Assembly: GCA_001303665.1 (NCBI GenBank)
Contig: LJUF01000035.1
Coordinates: 1 to 14,514, forward strand
DNA length: 14,514 nt
Direction of reading: 5' to 3'
From: Phycisphaerae bacterium SM23_33
Lineage (GTDB): Bacteria > Planctomycetota > Phycisphaerae > SM23-33
In this document: piece after piece, positions 12,291 to 14,514 of the stretch
How positions within the stretch are numbered: position 1 is the stretch's first letter
How the letters are laid out: each line of letters starts with the position of its first letter
Made by a program: the position numbers and the translations under genes
Notes under the pieces: generated by a model
The model's input: only the letters and a program-made list of their open reading frames with translations
Databases searched by the model: none
What the model was told of the DNA's origin: nothing

Positions 12291-13226
12291 AGCGGCCGCG
12301 CCCACGGCCGCGGCAAGCCTGTACATGTCCCTCTGCTCGTTGGTGATGAGAAGGTCCGCGGCGTCTTTGCCCGGGATCCAGCATATCGCCTCGCACTGCC
12401 CAAGCCGCACCGCCCGCTTCCGCGGCGACTGCCGGATCGCCTCCGCCGGCCGGGTGCTGCCCGACGGGCCGGTCGCCCCCGCCTCGACCAGCTCCTCCAG
12501 CGGCGCCGGCAGGTCGTACACGTAAACGGCTGAGTAGGACAGGGCCGCGATGTGCCGCCCGTCGGGCGCTATGTCCGCCGCGGTGATCCAGGCCGCGCCC
12601 GGCAGCGGCCCCAGCGCCTCGGCCCGGGCGATCCCTCCCGGCGCTCCGGCCAGCCGAACCCGATACAGCCGCGCCCCGGCCACTTCCTTCGTGATCAGGT
12701 ACGCCCATCCCTTGCGAACGAACATGGCCTCGCAGTCAAACGGGCCGTGCCCGCTGGGGTATCGGAAGCGGGCCGCGGCCTCGGCCGTCGCCTGGCCGGT
12801 CTTTTTCGGGTCCGGCTCGGGCACCGCGTAGATGGTCAGCACCCGCCCGGAGCGGGTGTTGTTCCCCACGTCGGCGACGTACAGCTTGCCGGCCTCGTCC
12901 ATGGCAATGTCTTCCCAGTCCACGTTGCGGGCGCCCTGGAGGCGGCACTGCCCGGTGGACTTGCCGTCGGCGTCGATGGCGTAGAGGGTCGGCGGGTTGC
13001 CGGAATCGTTGTGGGTCCAGAACAGCCCGGGGCATCGCCGGCTGGGGACGATGCCGGAGGATTCCCCAACGGCGGGATTGGCGATCGCGCCGCACCGCGT
13101 CGGGGCGGCCAGCGGCGGCTGCTTGGGCTCGGCGCCGGCCTCGGCCGGCGGCAGGCAGGCCGCCCCCTCGACCAGCGTCACGGCCACTCCGGCCGCCAGC
13201 AGGCGGTGAAACGTCGGCGATGACAT
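12273..13226 (-). CDS. Secreted beta-propeller-like protein, unknown function
   Basis: A 317-residue protein with an N-terminal export signal (residues 1-30: basic FHRLL, hydrophobic AAGVAVTLV, then a small-residue cleavage zone). The mature part has repeated strand-rich blades: GLFWTHNDSGNPPTLYAID (67-85), NVDWEDIAMD (101-110), KLYVADVGNNTRSGRVLTIYAVPEP (114-138), FDCEAMFV (163-170) and a matching QCEAICWIP late in the chain. The WTHNDSG and DWEDIA signatures with paired CEA motifs recur in a family of extracytoplasmic six-bladed propeller proteins of unknown role, sometimes annotated as SMP-30/NHL-like; no catalytic site can be assigned. The ATG at 13226 has only a weak RBS. The gene begins 58 nt after the rplU stop on the same strand, so it may be co-transcribed with it. 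Its 3' end overlaps the membrane-protein gene tail to tail. Confidence 0.75.
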   Translation of the reverse strand: MSSPTFHRLLAAGVAVTLVEGAACLPPAEAGAEPKQPPLAAPTRCGAIANPAVGESSGIVPSRRCPGLFWTHNDSGNPPTLYAIDADGKSTGQCRLQGARNVDWEDIAMDEAGKLYVADVGNNTRSGRVLTIYAVPEPDPKKTGQATAEAAARFRYPSGHGPFDCEAMFVRKGWAYLITKEVAGARLYRVRLAGAPGGIARAEALGPLPGAAWITAADIAPDGRHIAALSYSAVYVYDLPAPLEELVEAGATGPSGSTRPAEAIRQSPRKRAVRLGQCEAICWIPGKDAADLLITNEQRDMYRLAAAVGAAASAPSR

Positions 13227-13284
13227 GAATCGTCCGGTCTTGATGGGATGGCACCCCTGTATGGCGGCGGCCGGCCCGGCCGGC

Positions 13285-13602
13285 TCAGGCCTGTATCTTG
13301 CTGATCCGCACGAGCGTGTACTTCTGCCGGTGGCCCTTCTTGCGGCGGTAGCCTTTGCGGCGCTTATACGTGTTCACGCGGAGCTTCGGCCCGGCGGCCT
13401 CGGCGTCGACCACCTCGGCGACGACCTTGGCCCCCGCCACCAGCGGCGTGCCCACCTTGACCTTCCTGCCGTCGGCCACCAGCAGCACCCGATCGAACTC
13501 GATCTTCTCGGCCGTTGGGTCCAGCTCGCGCAGACCGATCCGCACCAGGTCGCCTTCGCTGACCTTGAACTGCTGCCCGCCGTCTTCGATGATTGCGTAC
13601 AA
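13285..13602 (-). CDS. rplU: 50S ribosomal protein L21
   Basis: A 105-residue protein of the large ribosomal subunit that binds 23S rRNA. MYAIIEDGGQQFKVSEGD at the start, VLLVADGRKVKVGTP in the middle and the basic KRRKGYRRKKGHRQKYTLVRI tail match L21 along its full length (E. coli L21 is 103 aa). The TTG at 13602 is chosen because it places Met before YAII as in other L21 proteins and has GAGG about 9 nt upstream. A GTG at 13617 would add five residues. A good sigma-70 promoter lies 60-90 nt upstream. In most bacteria rpmA (L27) follows directly; here the next gene is the propeller protein. A GC-rich palindromic stretch follows the stop without a T-run. Confidence 0.96.
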   Translation of the reverse strand: MYAIIEDGGQQFKVSEGDLVRIGLRELDPTAEKIEFDRVLLVADGRKVKVGTPLVAGAKVVAEVVDAEAAGPKLRVNTYKRRKGYRRKKGHRQKYTLVRISKIQA

Positions 13603-13662
13603 CCTGCCTGTCCTCACTTCCAGCCGGCCGCGCCGACGGAGCCCAAACCGCGGAAAAGCCGC

Positions 13663-13690
13663 ATTATGGCCGGCCCAGCCTCCTTGTCAA
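13663..13690 (-). promoter_or_regulatory. Sigma-70 promoter of rplU
   Basis: On the minus strand TTGACA (13690-13685, perfect -35) and CATAAT (13668-13663, 5 of 6) have a 16-nt spacer. The start near 13655 gives a leader of about 50 nt that contains a small GCGG/CCGC hairpin. This is the best housekeeping promoter in the window and fits a highly expressed ribosomal gene. Confidence 0.75.
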
Positions 13691-13749
13691 CACCTTTGCC
13701 GCCGGCTCGCGGCGCTGCCTGGGCGCGGAACTGCGGCCCGGCCCGGCCG

Positions 13750-14514
13750 CTACTCGATCACGGGGTCGGGGATAAAGTGGATGAAGGTCCCGCCGCAGCC
13801 GTCGTCCACGTAGTTGAGCATGAAGTCGCCGGTGGCCTCCTGCTGGCCGTGAGCTGCCGGCCAGTGGGAATAGTCCTCAAGCTCGTCCTGTGGAAAGGCC
13901 CGGGCGTGGCCGTCCAGGTAGTTCAGCACGATCTTGCGGCCATGGCGGTCAAAACCCAGTGAGCCGTGCACCCAGCCCCAGCCCGGACGGATGCACCACT
14001 CGCCCGGGTAGGTGGGATGATATAGCGGGATCCGGTTGCCTTCCTCGTCCTCCACCTCGGTCATGAAGTCGTTGTTGGTGTCTCCGCTGAAGACCATGCC
14101 GTTGGGGTTGGTGACGCTTTCGAGGGTGGGATGGTACACGCTGCGCCAGTGCATACGGTCGTAGTTCGGGCACACCCGCCCGTAGAACCGGGCCGCCCCG
14201 CCACCGTCGATGTCCCAGCCGGGCGGCATGCCCACGTGGCCATGCGTGTTGAACAACCCCCCTAACGCGGCCCCGCCGAAACCCCGGTTGGCGCGGACGG
14301 CGATGTTCGTCCAGTAGCAGGCGTGGTACTGGTCGTTGGGGTTGTACACCCACACGGCCGGGTCGGCGCTGGGGCAGACGTAGGCCTCGGCGAACTCGCC
14401 CACCTGCAGGCCGCGCAGGTCCGGGCCCGGCGGGCCCCCCACGTAGGCAGACAGGCAGCCCAGCGCCCACCGCTCCATCTCCCCACGCCACGGATCGTAC
14501 CCGCTGGCGTAGTT
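13750..14514 (-). CDS. Pseudopilin-like protein with H-X9-DG motif, N-terminus outside window
   Basis: The frame is open to the right edge, so 254 C-terminal residues are visible and the N-terminal prepilin (type IV/type II secretion) leader is missing. A Met codon at 14478 is internal. The fragment has VCPSADP (CPSD-like), many aromatic and glycine residues, and the hallmark H-X9-DG: a histidine (codon at 13942-13944), nine residues (GRKIVLNYL), then DG ending at 13909. In this group (H-X9-DG-CTERM proteins, related to DUF1559) the motif lies near the C-terminus of proteins with a prepilin cleavage/methylation signal, found in large numbers in Planctomycetes, Lentisphaerae and Verrucomicrobia. 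They are presumed to be surface or envelope-assembled pseudopilins of unknown role. It lies just upstream of the rplU promoter on the same strand. Confidence 0.8.
   Translation of the reverse strand, partial: NYASGYDPWRGEMERWALGCLSAYVGGPPGPDLRGLQVGEFAEAYVCPSADPAVWVYNPNDQYHACYWTNIAVRANRGFGGAALGGLFNTHGHVGMPPGWDIDGGGAARFYGRVCPNYDRMHWRSVYHPTLESVTNPNGMVFSGDTNNDFMTEVEDEEGNRIPLYHPTYPGEWCIRPGWGWVHGSLGFDRHGRKIVLNYLDGHARAFPQDELEDYSHWPAAHGQQEATGDFMLNYVDDGCGGTFIHFIPDPVIE

Noticed and set aside
13262..13284. GC palindrome after rplU as a terminator
   Set aside because: A 5-bp stem at best on the minus strand and no following T-run.

Overview
The window is high-GC bacterial DNA, probably from a planctomycete of the Phycisphaerae type or a related PVC-group bacterium. 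The best lineage clue is the partial gene at the right edge. It carries the H-X9-DG tail motif of pseudopilin-like proteins, which are greatly expanded in Planctomycetes, Lentisphaerae and Verrucomicrobia. GTG and TTG starts and long antisense shadow frames are common, as expected at this GC content. No tRNA, rRNA, transposase, phage gene or CRISPR array was seen.

Layout. 1-301 (+): the C-terminal end of a flippase-like integral membrane protein (LPG synthase TM family). 406-1173 (+): a YcgR-like PilZ protein, a predicted c-di-GMP receptor, preceded by a sigma-54-like promoter and a possible RBS-masking hairpin. 1218-1745 (+): a methylated-DNA--protein-cysteine methyltransferase. 1914-2144 (+): a small single-pass membrane protein. 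7382-2221 (-): a pentose operon in the order FucI-like isomerase, ribulokinase AraB, zinc alcohol dehydrogenase, L-ribulose-5-phosphate 4-epimerase AraD. It has a palindromic operator candidate upstream and a strong hairpin between its first two genes. 8586-7522 (-): a response regulator with a GGDEF (diguanylate cyclase) output domain.

The plus strand from about 8936 to 12290 is the least ordinary part. Three dyad-symmetric sites and a promoter precede a sigma-54 activator that has no sensory domain. Next come a sigma-54-like promoter and a degenerate receiver protein lacking the phosphoacceptor aspartate. After that is a 300-nt intergenic region that can fold into two homologous 67-nt three-way-junction modules and ends in a strong intrinsic terminator. 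A six-TM membrane protein of unknown function follows. The tandem RNA modules share an identical loop, and the stem closing it differs by compensatory changes between copies. I could not match them to a known RNA class; they are the best candidate here for something undescribed.

The right end (all -) holds a secreted beta-propeller-like protein (13226-12273), ribosomal protein L21 with a near-consensus promoter but no rpmA after it (13602-13285), and the pseudopilin-like fragment (14514-13750).

Working together: the ara operon is predicted to take L-arabinose (or a related sugar accepted by the divergent isomerase) to D-xylulose 5-phosphate. The REC-GGDEF enzyme could make c-di-GMP that the PilZ protein reads. 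The sigma-54 activator could drive the pseudo-receiver, the structured RNA and the membrane protein as one unit, and possibly the PilZ gene. These functional links are inferences from position and motifs.
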